A model generated the notes under the pieces. That model was not told the DNA's origin and did no database searches. It worked only from the letters and a program-made list of their open reading frames with translations. 35,830 bases of DNA from Enterobacterales bacterium (lineage in GTDB: Bacteria > Pseudomonadota > Gammaproteobacteria > Enterobacterales > Kangiellaceae). The stretch spans positions 1 through 35,830 of the forward strand of contig JAUZSK010000022.1 in the NCBI GenBank assembly GCA_030949565.1, given 5' to 3'. Of this stretch, positions 1-8,091 are shown piece by piece; within the stretch, counting starts at the first letter, position 1; the number at the start of each line of letters is the position of its first letter. A program made the translations under genes and the position numbers.

Positions 1-413
1 TTTTTAGTGCGAGCGATCACCGAAAAACCCAAGCCAACTAAAGCGCCTCCGATGAGACCATGGGCAAAGCGAATCATCACTAAAAATTCGGTACTATCTA
101 AACCGACAGTAAAAAGATCAATCGCAATCAGACTGAAGAGCAAACTGAAAGCGACCTGTTTCCAACGGGGTATTTTGGTGATCAGTAGCGTAATCAACAG
201 CGCACCAAACGCCGCGCCCAGTGCGTTGGCAGAAGTCACATCTCCGGCTTGGTTAGAGGTTAAACCAGCGCCTTCCATTAGGCTGTCGGTAATTGCCGGA
301 AAAATATTAATGTAGTAAAGACCTGCCGAGGCTAAAAAAGCTAATTGAAGGCTAGCGATCCATGAATTATCAGGCGTTGGTAAAGCCTGATTAGAATGAA
401 CATTGTCTGACAT
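1..413 (-). CDS. MFS transporter, N-terminal part (runs off window)
   Basis: Open on the minus strand from an ATG at 413 to the window edge with no stop: 137 codons plus two bases. The start is preceded by a good ribosome site (AAGAAGG). The protein begins with a short polar stretch (MSDNVHSNQALPTPDNSW) and then shows about four hydrophobic segments. A glycine/alanine-rich helix (NALGAAFGALLITLLI) is followed by a basic loop (KIPRWK), the usual helix 2 to loop 2-3 arrangement of the major facilitator superfamily. A glycine-rich helix (FAHGLIGGALVGLGFSVI) matches MFS helix 4. It would be an inner-membrane secondary transporter. The substrate cannot be read from this fragment. A palindrome about 145 bases upstream may be its operator. 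Family call fairly sure, specificity unknown. Confidence 0.75.
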   Translation of the reverse strand, partial: MSDNVHSNQALPTPDNSWIASLQLAFLASAGLYYINIFPAITDSLMEGAGLTSNQAGDVTSANALGAAFGALLITLLITKIPRWKQVAFSLLFSLIAIDLFTVGLDSTEFLVMIRFAHGLIGGALVGLGFSVIARTK

Positions 414-556
414 AGTGACCTTCTTGGTGGTTAGAAAAATAGATTAAGGGAAGTAGGTTCAACTAACCAATAATGGTAAGTGAGCAACCACCAACATTTT
501 AACAATTACGATTAAAGCTTTTAATACAATTACTTAATATGATTATTTTTCAAAAT

Positions 557-580
557 AAAACGAACGTTCGTTCGTTTTTA
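557..580. promoter_or_regulatory. Candidate TetR-type operator
   Basis: A perfect 14-base palindrome, AACGAACGTTCGTT (559-572), extends rightwards with a repeated TTCGTT half-site into a T-rich flank. It lies in the AT-rich gap upstream of the MFS gene and downstream of the serine hydrolase stop. Palindromes of the ACGAACGTTCGT kind are typical of TetR-family repressors that control transporters. No TetR gene is in the window, so the partner would lie beyond the left edge. The functional role is inferred. Confidence 0.45.
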
Positions 581-631
581 TAATCAATTTTTAAGCGATT
601 TTTTATTTTCTTCACGCTTAAGAAGCGCTAG

Positions 632-2380
632 TCAATGACATAAGTCGACCACTCGATTGATCGCCTTCACCGCTTTCAACCATTCAAACCGATAATTATC
701 GGAAAAATTATAATAAAGTAGATCCGGTGCAATCATCACCACGCTGATTCCACCAAAACCTGACATAAAAGGTAACCATCGGGGCTGTTTGCAACCCAGC
801 GATTGACTGACCTCCAATGCCCAAAAACCATGGTTATAACGCATACTCGGGTTGCCCGCCTCTCTGGCGGCCGCAGCCACACCGGGATGCATTACTTGAG
901 TTAATAGTTGACTGTCTAGAATCGGTTTATGCTGCTTGCTTTTCGCTAGCTGGTCCTGTTGCCATAAAAAATCGACGAGTTTAAAGAAATCGCTAGCATA
1001 GTAGGTCATGCCCCATCCGGTAAAAGCTTGTTGCTGAAGATCGTAGGTTCGTTTAGTTTGATCAAGCAAAGGTGATAAACCCAGTGTTGGTATCATTTCG
1101 CCTTTAAAAATAGATTCATAGACATCGGTTTGATCACTCACTTCGGTAAAGATCCGATTTAACATGACACCCGCAAGATAAGTATCGGAAGTATGATAAT
1201 GGAATCTTTTTCCTGGCTGGCTTTTTCGAGTAAATAGCCCACAAGCTAGTTGCAGCTTTTGCTGAGCTGTTGGTTGTAAAAAAAACGCCAACATTTCCTT
1301 AGACGACTCGTCCGCATGGGGATCTTTCGCACGGTATATACCGGTGCGCATATTGAGCAGATCGGCTAAGGTTACATTGTGCCATTTATCACGTTTACAC
1401 TCTGGTATAAACTTAGTAACAAGCAGTTTATCAATACCCGCAACGAGCGCCTGCATACGCATCAAAATCAATCCCGCAAAAAGGCTTTTTGCGGTGGAAA
1501 AAGAAGGCAAAGCCAAAGCATCACAAAAAGGATAATCGCCTGCTCGGGTGCCACAATTAAGGCGATAATCCACGCCCTTGATCACCACTCCCGAAAGTGT
1601 AGAAGCTGACAAATCCTTAGGCATTAATTTTTTTAATTCAAGCTTAGGGTAGGTCTTTAACAAGGCTTTAGCATCCAAGGTTTCAATTTGACTGGTTTGT
1701 TGTTGCTCAAAGCGCTTCACAAGGCTTGAAATTTTATTCGTGGCTTGGTTTGACGGTGGTAGTATCTTTAAACTGACCTTTAGTGACCCGACCCAATTCA
1801 ACTGAAAATAAGCACAGGTTTCTGACGCTATCTGAAAAAAACCACGCTGTTTTTTATTTTTTTGATCTAACACAATTTTAATCATGCCATTGTGTGTACA
1901 GTTTGCATTGCGCTCTTGCAATGAAAAAGGAAAAACCATCACCGAATAACCTGTCTTTTTTTCCTGCCATTGGTAACCCGGCGAAACCTGCCATTCCCAT
2001 TGTGGATGATTGGCTCGTTGCACACTGGAATCCAGCGGAATCAAATGAATACCTTGTTGTACAAAAGCAAAATGAATATCCGGTAATTGTTTCGCTTTAA
2101 ATATAGGGTTAGTTGCAATCTGATAGCTGTCTTTTATAGTCTGGAAATAGTCACTATTGGCGATCAATTTTAAATTAATTTGGGTGGAACTAGAGATAGG
2201 GGAAAGCGATTTCGCATTAGCCGGTAATTTAAAACTCTGCATTGCGACCAAACCCTGCCATTGATTGCTTTTTAAAATATCTTCAGAGGTGATGACGGCT
2301 AATGTAGAATCAGTCGCCTGTGTTTTTGGCAACCAACATAAAATTAAAAGAATCAACAATGTGATTGTTCTAACCTTCAC
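632..2380 (-). CDS. Secreted serine hydrolase, beta-lactamase/PBP fold
   Basis: About 582 residues with an N-terminal signal peptide (hydrophobic run LLILLILCWLP, then a TQA-type cleavage site). The first ~250 residues are beta-rich and unrecognised. The C-terminal half resembles the beta-lactamase/serine hydrolase family (Pfam Beta-lactamase type). A SxxK motif, STAK, sits near residue 295 and is followed by helices and the LADLLNMRTGIY segment common in this family. A YHTS motif follows later in the place of the class C YxN. It is likely periplasmic or surface-anchored and may cleave a peptide, amide or ester rather than confer drug resistance. The reading frame could start at TTG 2386, but GTG 2380 has a GGGGG ribosome site six bases upstream. 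It overlaps the end of the sulfotransferase gene by 11 bases, implying translational coupling. Confidence 0.75.
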   Translation of the reverse strand: MKVRTITLLILLILCWLPKTQATDSTLAVITSEDILKSNQWQGLVAMQSFKLPANAKSLSPISSSTQINLKLIANSDYFQTIKDSYQIATNPIFKAKQLPDIHFAFVQQGIHLIPLDSSVQRANHPQWEWQVSPGYQWQEKKTGYSVMVFPFSLQERNANCTHNGMIKIVLDQKNKKQRGFFQIASETCAYFQLNWVGSLKVSLKILPPSNQATNKISSLVKRFEQQQTSQIETLDAKALLKTYPKLELKKLMPKDLSASTLSGVVIKGVDYRLNCGTRAGDYPFCDALALPSFSTAKSLFAGLILMRMQALVAGIDKLLVTKFIPECKRDKWHNVTLADLLNMRTGIYRAKDPHADESSKEMLAFFLQPTAQQKLQLACGLFTRKSQPGKRFHYHTSDTYLAGVMLNRIFTEVSDQTDVYESIFKGEMIPTLGLSPLLDQTKRTYDLQQQAFTGWGMTYYASDFFKLVDFLWQQDQLAKSKQHKPILDSQLLTQVMHPGVAAAAREAGNPSMRYNHGFWALEVSQSLGCKQPRWLPFMSGFGGISVVMIAPDLLYYNFSDNYRFEWLKAVKAINRVVDLCH

Positions 2381-3992
2381 AATCAACCCCCAAACTTTCT
2401 AGCTGTCTTTTTAATCCCTGCAATTCAACTGAGTAAGACTTCCAGCGATCAACCGAGCTTTTATAAAGCGGCTGCCTGACCTGTGCTGCACTGGCAGTAG
2501 CGACTGTTTTTTTCTGTTGATAGAAATCGAGGATCTCTGCGTAAAATTCAACCCCACAATAATCACACAGGTTATACACCTGAACCTCGGGTGCGTGAAC
2601 GAGATCCCGATAGTTGAGATTAAAAATTTGATTAGGGTAGAGTTGATTCCAATGTGTCATTAGCTGCTGATAAGCGGCGTAGTATTGTGCCAGATCAGAT
2701 AGATCATAAGAAAAAGGATAACCCATGCGAAACAGCGTTTTATACATAGCAAAACAAGCATCCAGTGGGTGCCTTTTTAAATGAATAATCTTTGCCTGAG
2801 GAAGTGCTTGTTTGATCAAACCAATATACAAAAAATTAAGCGGTGTTTTATCAATTAAAAAAGGCGCTTTCAATCCATAACCGGCAGTAGCGTATTGATA
2901 TTTTTCACCCAGTTCAGCAAAATCAATTACCGCTGATTTTTCGATGAGATCCAGCTTGTTTTTATGATATCCCACTTGATTCATCAGTGACAACGCAAAA
3001 CAATTAATCTCTCCAAGGCTGGCAATTTTTTCATGGCTGCTAAGCAGACTTTCTACCAAAGTGGTGCCACTTCTTGGTAGACCGAGAATAAAAATAGGTG
3101 TTTGCCCTCGGTTAAAACTTTCCCTTCTGCTTTCAGTAGCTTTATTTGACGCTTTAGAAAAAACCTGCTGAATACTTTTGATCGCGCTAAGGTCGGTGTC
3201 TACTTGATAGCTGAGTTTTTGTCGCCTTGCTTTGGCGGCTTGATCAAACTGTTGAAACGCTAGTTTATAGTAGTCATTACCACCGATATCTTCATATTCT
3301 TTACCTAGTGCGTACTTAAGACTGATTTCGGCCTGTGGATACTTATCAAATTTTTCGAGTTGTTTTTTAAATAGGTCAATATGCTGATGATCTTGGGATG
3401 CTTTTGCTAGCCCGGCTAGCATATAGTAGGCATCAAAGTCTTGTGGGCAATCCTTGATTAATTGCAGCAGAATTTGACGGCTTTGCTCAAACTGTCCCAA
3501 ACTGATATGCGCCGCGGCTAAATTATAGCGATATTGATTGTTAGTCGGCTGAAGTTGTAACGCCTTTTGATGGCAAAGTAATACTTTTTGATGTTGTCCT
3601 GTATGCAAATACAACTCCGCTAGTTTGCTTAAAAACAGATGATCATCGCTCGTTTGTTGGTAGAGTTTATCAATACTTGCAATAGCTTTGGCGATTTCAC
3701 CTGCATAAATAAAACACTGCACTTTTCGGATCTGTGCTGGCGAATTATCCAGATGAAACTCTGCCATTTTTTGTGCCGACTGACACATCAGATCAAACTG
3801 AATATTTTGCTGATAAATTTGCGTAAGCAAAAACCATAACTCAAAATATTTTGGTTGTTGAGCCACGGTTAATGCAGCTATTTCTGCCGCTTTAAAATTG
3901 TTTTGTTGTGCACAAAGGTGTTTAACCTCAGCAATAATCTGCTGCTGTCGGTCTGGAAACTTTTGGGCGCTGGTTGGCGATTGTGAAGACAT
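2370..3992 (-). CDS. TPR-containing sulfotransferase
   Basis: 540 residues in two parts. Residues ~15-270 are tetratricopeptide-like helical repeats (for example AELYLHTGQHQKVLLCHQKA, then YNLAAAHISLGQFEQSRQIL). Residues ~298-535 form a sulfotransferase domain (Sulfotransfer_3 type). The 5'-phosphosulfate-binding loop is FILGLPRSGTTLVE with PRSGT at 306-310, and the 3'-phosphate-binding segment is HLKRHPLDACFA near 400. The family transfers sulfate from PAPS to a peptide, sugar or lipid acceptor; the TPR part probably binds the acceptor. No signal peptide is seen, so it should be cytoplasmic. It lies 78 bases after the TonB receptor gene and overlaps the serine hydrolase gene. TPR-sulfotransferases are often found beside TonB receptors in marine Proteobacteria, but their acceptors are mostly unknown. 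Confidence 0.88.
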   Translation of the reverse strand: MSSQSPTSAQKFPDRQQQIIAEVKHLCAQQNNFKAAEIAALTVAQQPKYFELWFLLTQIYQQNIQFDLMCQSAQKMAEFHLDNSPAQIRKVQCFIYAGEIAKAIASIDKLYQQTSDDHLFLSKLAELYLHTGQHQKVLLCHQKALQLQPTNNQYRYNLAAAHISLGQFEQSRQILLQLIKDCPQDFDAYYMLAGLAKASQDHQHIDLFKKQLEKFDKYPQAEISLKYALGKEYEDIGGNDYYKLAFQQFDQAAKARRQKLSYQVDTDLSAIKSIQQVFSKASNKATESRRESFNRGQTPIFILGLPRSGTTLVESLLSSHEKIASLGEINCFALSLMNQVGYHKNKLDLIEKSAVIDFAELGEKYQYATAGYGLKAPFLIDKTPLNFLYIGLIKQALPQAKIIHLKRHPLDACFAMYKTLFRMGYPFSYDLSDLAQYYAAYQQLMTHWNQLYPNQIFNLNYRDLVHAPEVQVYNLCDYCGVEFYAEILDFYQQKKTVATASAAQVRQPLYKSSVDRWKSYSVELQGLKRQLESLGVDCEG

Positions 3993-4015
3993 ACTTTAGC
4001 TTATCATACAAAAGC

Positions 4016-4045
4016 ACAGGATCGGCGGCTTAAAAACCGGTCCTG
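4016..4045 (-). other. Intercistronic hairpin between TonB receptor and sulfotransferase
   Basis: AGGATCGG on the plus strand pairs with CCGGTCCT about 11 bases later, eight positions with one mismatch. It sits in the short gap between the receptor stop and the sulfotransferase start, with no T-run after it on the minus strand. It could protect the upstream message end or attenuate read-through. Low confidence. Confidence 0.3.
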
Positions 4046-4070
4046 CGCCCCAAAACAAGGACAATAAAAA

Positions 4071-6461
4071 CTAAAATTCATAGCTCACAGTGATACCCAT
4101 GGTTCTTGGCAAAGCTAAGAAGGATTTGGAACCATTACCATTGTAGTTTTGTGCGGGCGATGTGCCCATATATTCCTCTTTAAACACACCGGTGGAACCT
4201 TCTTCATTGGTCAGGTTTTTAATCCAAAAGGTGGCGACCCAATTATCTGCGCTAACACTGGATGAGAAATCTAAAATTGAAAAACCGGGTAGGTTTTGTG
4301 CAAACCTTGGTGAGGAACTAATCGCGTTTTCGGTATCCGATTGATAGTAGCCGGCAAAACGATTGCTCCAATACCAACCATTGTCCAAGTTCTGGGTGTG
4401 GGTGAGCGAGAAGTTCAATGAGTTTTTTGGTGTACCTGGCAATTGAGTGCCATCAAAAGCCACTGGATTAGTTTGTGCGACATCGGGAGGCGTAAAGACA
4501 TCGCCAGTGAGTTTAGCATTAACTCGAGCATAGCCCACACCATAATGCCATTCCTTATCCTGACCAAAATAACCTTGCAGCTCAATTTCTAAACCACTAG
4601 TCGTTGCCGGACCGCCGTTTTGCACCGCAAAGAAACCCCAATTAGATGTGGCTGTGTTAATTTGGATATCCTGCCAATCCACATAAAACACCGACACATT
4701 GTACTGCATGTCGCCGTCACCACCCTTAATACCCATTTCATAGTTGGTATTAGTGTCTGGATTGAAAGTGAGCCAATTGGGATCTTCCGCAAAAATTCCA
4801 ACGGTTGGTACCGCATTGTTGCCGCCACGACGATAACCTTCAGAAATGGTCGCATAGATCATTTTATTGTCGGCCAAATCATAGGCTAGATTGGCTTTGA
4901 ATAGATAGCCGCTATCATCTACTGGCGCGGGATTGGCTGAGTCTTGAATATTAAAACTGGAATAGAGCCCCACCGACATATTGGTGTTGGTATCTGCCGT
5001 ATGGTCGTAGCGACGCGCGCCCACCGTCATCGTTAAGTCATCACTAAGCTCATAGCTCAGCTCACCAAAGATCGAGAATTCCTTCAGGTTTTCTTTCCTT
5101 GCATAGGCAAAATCATTATCGCTCACCACCACACCCGGGCCAAACGCGGCATCAGCCCAACGAGTAAAGCCTCGTAAATAACTATTTTGAGTGGCCACAA
5201 GATCTTGGTTTTTGTAAAATAATCCGACGATATAATCCATCGTTTCATCACCATTAGATACTAGGCGAAGCTCTTGCACAAAGGCTTTATCGGAGTAGGT
5301 TCTTTGCGCCTCAGCCATAGGTCGAGGATAATTGTAATAGAATGCCCCTAACCAACCGTTTTGCGCGTAAAAACCCGTATTTTCACTGATGCTATCACCC
5401 GAATGGTCGTAGCTAGAACTACTGGAAGTTAAAGTAGCAAAACCCAAGTCAAAATCCATTTCTAAACTGGCTAAATCCACCGCACTAGAGGAGGGCTCCA
5501 GCATCACCGCACCGTTTTCATAGTCATTGTAAGCCACCCCAAAACCATTAAGACCTTTGGTTTGTTGGCGACGGCCGCCGACATCATCGGACTGAGTTTG
5601 GTAGGTAAAAAGTGCTGAAAAAGTATCACTCGGTTCTAATAAAAGCATAATACGCGCATAGGAGAGATCGACCGAATCCGCATCCTTAACATTATTAATC
5701 ACGGCATCAGTAGAAAAAACACCACTCGGTGCAACCGGTACGCGATCGGCATCCAGCTCATACACATTGACATAATCAGTAATACCCGCATAGTTAGCGG
5801 TGCCTGCCACCAAACGAACAGCCATGGTATCGGACATTGGCATATTGAGAATAAAATCTGTATTCCAGCTTAAGCTATCGGAGCCTTCGGTTGAACTCAT
5901 TCCAGCACTGATCTTTCCGCTAAACTCACCTAACTCTGGACGATTAAGAATATACTTAACCGTACCACCCATCGAACCCGATCCATAGAGAGTACCCTGA
6001 GGTCCACGCAACACTTCCACTCGCTGAATGTCCTTTAGATAGATATTGGCATAAACTGGTGTGTCATTAACATAGGTCGAAACTGTTGGTACCGTTGACA
6101 AAGCATAATCACCGAGAGCTGAACCATCAACATTAAGACCACGGATCATAATGCCATTGATCACTCCCGCATTTCGTTGTCCGCGATCCACCACCGCCAC
6201 CCCCGCAATATTACGCATCAGCTCTGCGGCGTCAGTGATCTGCGCTTGCTCAATGGTTTCACCGGCAACGGCTGAAATATTGTAAGGGACTTTTAAGATG
6301 GATTCTTCACGGCGATTAGCGGTAACCAAAATCACATTGTCTGAATCTTTCGCTTGCTCTTCTGTTTCGGCGCTATAGGCTTGCGTAGACATTAGCAAGG
6401 CTGCCGAAATGGCCATCGCCACGGCTGTAGGCTTAAAATTATTCTGTTTAATATTTTTCAT
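4071..6461 (-). CDS. TonB-dependent outer-membrane receptor
   Basis: 796 residues. The ATG at 6461 is preferred over an upstream in-frame start because GGGAG lies six bases ahead of it and the protein then begins with a clean signal peptide (MKNIKQNNFKPTAVAMAISA, cleavage around AYSA-ET). The plug domain (~40-170) includes VPYNISAVAGETIEQAQ and the RVEVLRGPQGTLYGSGSMGG segment. The rest is beta-barrel, ending in the outer-membrane signature GITVSYEF with a terminal Phe. It would import a scarce ligand across the outer membrane using TonB-ExbBD energy. The ligand is not identifiable; the gene neighbourhood (sulfotransferase, serine hydrolase, amidase) argues for an organic substrate rather than simple iron uptake, but that is inference. 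No TonB or ExbB gene is in the window. Confidence 0.92.
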   Translation of the reverse strand: MKNIKQNNFKPTAVAMAISAALLMSTQAYSAETEEQAKDSDNVILVTANRREESILKVPYNISAVAGETIEQAQITDAAELMRNIAGVAVVDRGQRNAGVINGIMIRGLNVDGSALGDYALSTVPTVSTYVNDTPVYANIYLKDIQRVEVLRGPQGTLYGSGSMGGTVKYILNRPELGEFSGKISAGMSSTEGSDSLSWNTDFILNMPMSDTMAVRLVAGTANYAGITDYVNVYELDADRVPVAPSGVFSTDAVINNVKDADSVDLSYARIMLLLEPSDTFSALFTYQTQSDDVGGRRQQTKGLNGFGVAYNDYENGAVMLEPSSSAVDLASLEMDFDLGFATLTSSSSSYDHSGDSISENTGFYAQNGWLGAFYYNYPRPMAEAQRTYSDKAFVQELRLVSNGDETMDYIVGLFYKNQDLVATQNSYLRGFTRWADAAFGPGVVVSDNDFAYARKENLKEFSIFGELSYELSDDLTMTVGARRYDHTADTNTNMSVGLYSSFNIQDSANPAPVDDSGYLFKANLAYDLADNKMIYATISEGYRRGGNNAVPTVGIFAEDPNWLTFNPDTNTNYEMGIKGGDGDMQYNVSVFYVDWQDIQINTATSNWGFFAVQNGGPATTSGLEIELQGYFGQDKEWHYGVGYARVNAKLTGDVFTPPDVAQTNPVAFDGTQLPGTPKNSLNFSLTHTQNLDNGWYWSNRFAGYYQSDTENAISSSPRFAQNLPGFSILDFSSSVSADNWVATFWIKNLTNEEGSTGVFKEEYMGTSPAQNYNGNGSKSFLALPRTMGITVSYEF

Positions 6462-6617
6462 CGTTTTCTCCCACTTAAAAAGTCGGCATAATTGCCAGTG
6501 CAATATTGTCATTATTATTTGTTTTTAATTAATGGTTAAGACTACGCTCACCACTTTCATTCTTCTAGTACCAGATGGAGTCTAACCATTGGTCCAGTTT
6601 GCGGTTATCTCTGGAGA

Positions 6618-7463
6618 TTAGCTGCTCGGAATTTGCAGTTCACCCAAATTAGCCAGTTCACCAGGATCACTCGGATCGGCATAAACGGGGTAGCGAATTG
6701 GCTGATCACGGAAACTTTTGAGTGTTTGACCCAAACCATGCAAACCTCTTTCTCTAACTGAGCGAACCTGCTCAAAATCAATTTCTACCGGAATAATCTC
6801 GCGCCCCACATTAGCTTGATAAATTGTTTCGCCCTGCGGTCCTAAAATAATGGATTGGCCGTATCCTAGTTCACCCACTGGATTGATATTAATAAAATAA
6901 CACTGATTAACTATGGCATTGGCCTTAGCTAAGATTAACTCTGCAGGCCGATCAATGGTATTGGTTAGCGTCGGACAAATAATTACCTCAGCTCCCATCC
7001 AAGCTAAACTTCTAGCCACTTCGGGAAACCATTGATCATAACAGATCATCAGACCGACTTTGCCAATATTCGGGATTTCAAAAACCACAAAATCTTCGCC
7101 GCAGCTAACCCCCTTCTCATAGGGATAGAACGGAAAAATCTTGCGGTATCGGGCGATAATTTCACCCTCGGGATTAATCACAGGAGCCGTGTTAAAAATT
7201 TTACCATCACGCCGTTCTAAATAAGAGCCAGGGATGATCCAGACCTTATTTGCCTTGGCTAACGCGCAAAAAAGTTGTTCAAACTCTGCGCCTTGCGCTT
7301 GTGCATACTGATGATCAACACCATAAGCCGATAACTCCCCAAGTACCAGCATATCAATCCAAGGAAAGCGTTTAATAGCAGAATTGATCTCCTTTTCAAT
7401 CAGTTTTAAATTGTCCTGATTGTTTAAAGCGAGCTGCAATCCTGCAATTGAAAATTTTGACAT
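6618..7463 (-). CDS. Carbon-nitrogen hydrolase (nitrilase superfamily amidase)
   Basis: 281 residues from ATG 7463, chosen over an upstream TTG because GAGG lies just ahead. The nitrilase-superfamily catalytic triad is visible: Glu43 (VLGELSAYG), Lys108 (RYRKIFPFYP) and Cys141 (GLMICYDQWFPEVAR). The family hydrolyses non-peptide C-N bonds such as amides, carbamoyl groups or nitriles. The sequence looks closer to aliphatic amidase or N-carbamoyl hydrolase members than to true nitrilases. No signal peptide, so cytoplasmic. It is upstream of the TonB receptor on the same strand with a ~156-base gap, so it may have its own promoter or share one. It could process a nitrogen compound imported by the receptor, or act in general amide repair. 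The exact substrate is unknown. Confidence 0.88.
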   Translation of the reverse strand: MSKFSIAGLQLALNNQDNLKLIEKEINSAIKRFPWIDMLVLGELSAYGVDHQYAQAQGAEFEQLFCALAKANKVWIIPGSYLERRDGKIFNTAPVINPEGEIIARYRKIFPFYPYEKGVSCGEDFVVFEIPNIGKVGLMICYDQWFPEVARSLAWMGAEVIICPTLTNTIDRPAELILAKANAIVNQCYFININPVGELGYGQSIILGPQGETIYQANVGREIIPVEIDFEQVRSVRERGLHGLGQTLKSFRDQPIRYPVYADPSDPGELANLGELQIPSS

Positions 7464-7607
7464 GGTCACCTCAGCAGCCAATGAAAAGTCTAAAGCATTA
7501 GACTTGATACGAGCAAACCACTATAAAGGGAGAATCTTAACTGGCATAGAACCAGTTTGATAGGTTGCATGAGTCCAGATGAACAATCAACGCCTTTGCT
7601 AAAGGTG

Positions 7608-8091
7608 GAAACAATTACTCCCTCGCCCTCACACCAGTTTAACCGCATCGCAAACAATTACTCCCTCGCCCTCAGGGAGAGGGTTGGGGTGAGGGTGGTG
7701 TTAAACAGCGATCTGACTCTTAAAAACAATGAAAATATTGATGCTTGACTATGTGTCACCCGCCCCCTAACCCCCGCCCATCAAGGGCGAGGGGATAAAA
7801 ACATAAAACCAACCACACGAGAAACAATCATTTGTTCGTCATCACATCAGTTTAACTGCATCGCAAACAAACTAGCTCCCTCGCCCTCACACAAATTAAC
7901 CGCATCCCAAACAATTACTCCCTCGCCCTCAGGGAGAGGGTGGTGTTAACTTACTCTTAAAAACAATGAAAATATTGATGCTTGACTATGTGTCACCCGC
8001 CCCCTAACCCCCGCCCATCAAGGGCGGGGGGATAAAAGTACTAGAAATTATCATTTGTTCGACGTCACACCAGTTTAACCGCATCACAAAC
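7608..8091. repeat. Tandem REP-like repeat block abutting and entering the MocR gene 3' end
   Basis: Two long direct repeats, 7635-7847 (213 bases) and 7848-8070 (223 bases), share near-identical segments: CTCCCTCGCCCTCAGGGAGA, a 'CTCTTAAAAACAATGAAAAT' run and a hairpin CCCCCGCCC-ATCAA-GGGCGGGGG (slightly imperfect in unit 1). Each unit starts with a version of CAGTTTAACCGCATCGCAAAC. A third copy of that start (8071-8091) is the coding 3' end of the downstream MocR-type gene (codons for VCDAVKL on the minus strand), and a fourth divergent copy lies near 7890. The block fills the 600-base gap between the amidase and regulator genes. GC-rich palindromic units of this kind are REP/BIME-like. The hairpins may also end transcription of the regulator. 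Confidence 0.8.

Noticed and set aside
7..315. Plus-strand open frame of 102 codons
   Set aside because: Antisense to the MFS gene; composition is the mirror of membrane helices and it has no ribosome site.
632..2380. Call as an antibiotic-resistance beta-lactamase
   Set aside because: Too long, large unrelated N-terminal part, and no class-specific omega-loop or KTG motif that I can place with confidence.
7608..8091. Possible CRISPR array because of repeated units
   Set aside because: Only two long units of unequal length with internal hairpins; no regular short repeat-spacer pattern and no cas gene nearby.
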